22,884 nucleotides of DNA, taken from contig JBKPNX010000279.1 of assembly GCA_046732855.1 (NCBI GenBank), positions 1 to 22,884 on the forward strand, written 5' to 3'. The stretch comes from JBKPNX01 sp046732855. Its GTDB lineage: Bacteria > Pseudomonadota > Alphaproteobacteria > Geminicoccales > Geminicoccaceae. Positions 22,380 to 22,884 of the stretch are shown in pieces. The notes beneath the pieces were generated by a model, which saw only the letters and a program-made list of their open reading frames with translations, did not search any database and was not told the DNA's origin. Made by a program: the position numbers and the translations under genes. Each line of letters starts with the position of its first letter. Position 1 is the first letter of the stretch.

Positions 22380-22884
22380 TCAGTCGGCCGGCTCGGCGTT
22401 AAGCGGCGCCCGGCGGCTGTGCATGACGCTGCGGACCCAGCCGACGATCACCCACGACCAGATGCCGAGTGTGATCACGCCGAGCACCGCCGCGATCGGG
22501 CGCTCGAAGAAGCCCATGAGATTGCCATCGGCCTTCATCATCGAGGTCATGAAGTTCTCCTCGACCAGCGGGCCGAGCACGATGCCGAGCACCGTGGGCG
22601 CGATCGGAAAGCCGTTCTCCTCCATGACGAAGGCGAGCAGACCGAGCGCCAGGATGATGCCGACCCCGAACACGGTGTTATTAATCGCGAACGCGCCGAC
22701 GATGCAGAAGATCAGAATGACCGGCATCAGAATGTTGGGCGGCACGTGCAGGATCTGCCGCGACAGGCGGATCGCGGCGTAGCCGAGCGGCATCATCAGA
22801 ACGTTGGCGAGGAAGAACGTGATGAACACGGCGTACAGCAGCTCGGGCGCGTGCAGCATGATCGTCGGCCCGGGATTCATGTTC
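22380..22884 (-). CDS. tctA: Tripartite tricarboxylate transporter permease TctA, C-terminal part (5' end outside window)
   Basis: The frame is open to the window edge, and only about 167 C-terminal residues are visible, against about 500 in a full TctA. Hydrophobic segments include YAVFITFFLANVLMMPLGYA, ILMPVILIFCIVGAFAINN and VFGVGIILALGLLAFVMEEN. Family-typical sequence is GFPIAPTVLGIVLGPLVEEN, followed by FFERPIAAVLG. TctA is the large membrane subunit of TTT carriers, which work with a periplasmic TctC and small TctB to import carboxylates; those would lie upstream, outside the window. Pairing with a sugar dehydrogenase suggests the carried compound is a sugar acid or similar, as inference. 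Confidence 0.9.
   Translation of the reverse strand, partial: NMNPGPTIMLHAPELLYAVFITFFLANVLMMPLGYAAIRLSRQILHVPPNILMPVILIFCIVGAFAINNTVFGVGIILALGLLAFVMEENGFPIAPTVLGIVLGPLVEENFMTSMMKADGNLMGFFERPIAAVLGVITLGIWSWVIVGWVRSVMHSRRAPLNAEPAD

Overview
The window is 22.9 kb of GC-rich bacterial chromosome with strong G/C third positions. The left end carries a gene order that, from general knowledge, is typical of Alphaproteobacteria: dgt and argS overlapping by 4 bp, followed by a membrane-anchored protein in the position of the usual SPOR-domain gene, with erpA and xth divergent from dgt. I therefore infer an alphaproteobacterium. I cannot name a genus from sequence alone. I found no tRNA, rRNA, CRISPR array or insertion sequence.

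Layout. 1-3805 (minus): dgt, argS and the 5' part of a proline/alanine-rich membrane protein, probably one operon. 3865-6159 (plus): erpA, xth and asd, all housekeeping genes. 6110-7348 (minus): a GC-poorer SGNH hydrolase gene whose 3' end overlaps asd by 50 bp. 7672-9297 (plus): a stand-alone thiamine-diphosphate enzyme. 9536-10351 (plus): a secreted GlcG/HbpS-like protein followed by the clearest intrinsic terminator in the window. 10563-16592 (plus): a CUT2-type sugar ABC importer (ATPase, permease, binding protein), then an SDR-fold protein that lacks the catalytic tetrad, an aldose 1-epimerase and a PHBH-type FAD monooxygenase. 16758-19636 (plus): a FecR-domain secreted protein overlapping a CHASE2-adenylate cyclase. 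19864-21531 (plus): a lipoprotein alpha/beta hydrolase. 21545-22884 (minus): the 3' end of a TctA-type transporter and a catalytically complete SDR that resembles Caulobacter-type pentose dehydrogenases.

How the genes may work together. The importer, mutarotase and two SDRs suggest uptake of a free sugar and its C1 oxidation. The FAD monooxygenase, translationally coupled to the mutarotase, is not part of any textbook sugar route. The FecR/CHASE2-cyclase pair is probably a cell-envelope sensor that makes cAMP.

The observations most worth following are: (1) the SDR at 13735-14508, in which Asn, Ser, Tyr and Lys of the catalytic tetrad are all replaced; (2) the C-terminal remnant of another SDR on the opposite strand at 14525-14602, immediately before the mutarotase gene, marking a past rearrangement; (3) the mutarotase-monooxygenase coupling inside a sugar cassette; and (4) the envelope module formed by FecR, the CHASE2 cyclase and the lipoprotein hydrolase. 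All family assignments come from reading motifs by eye; no database search was run.
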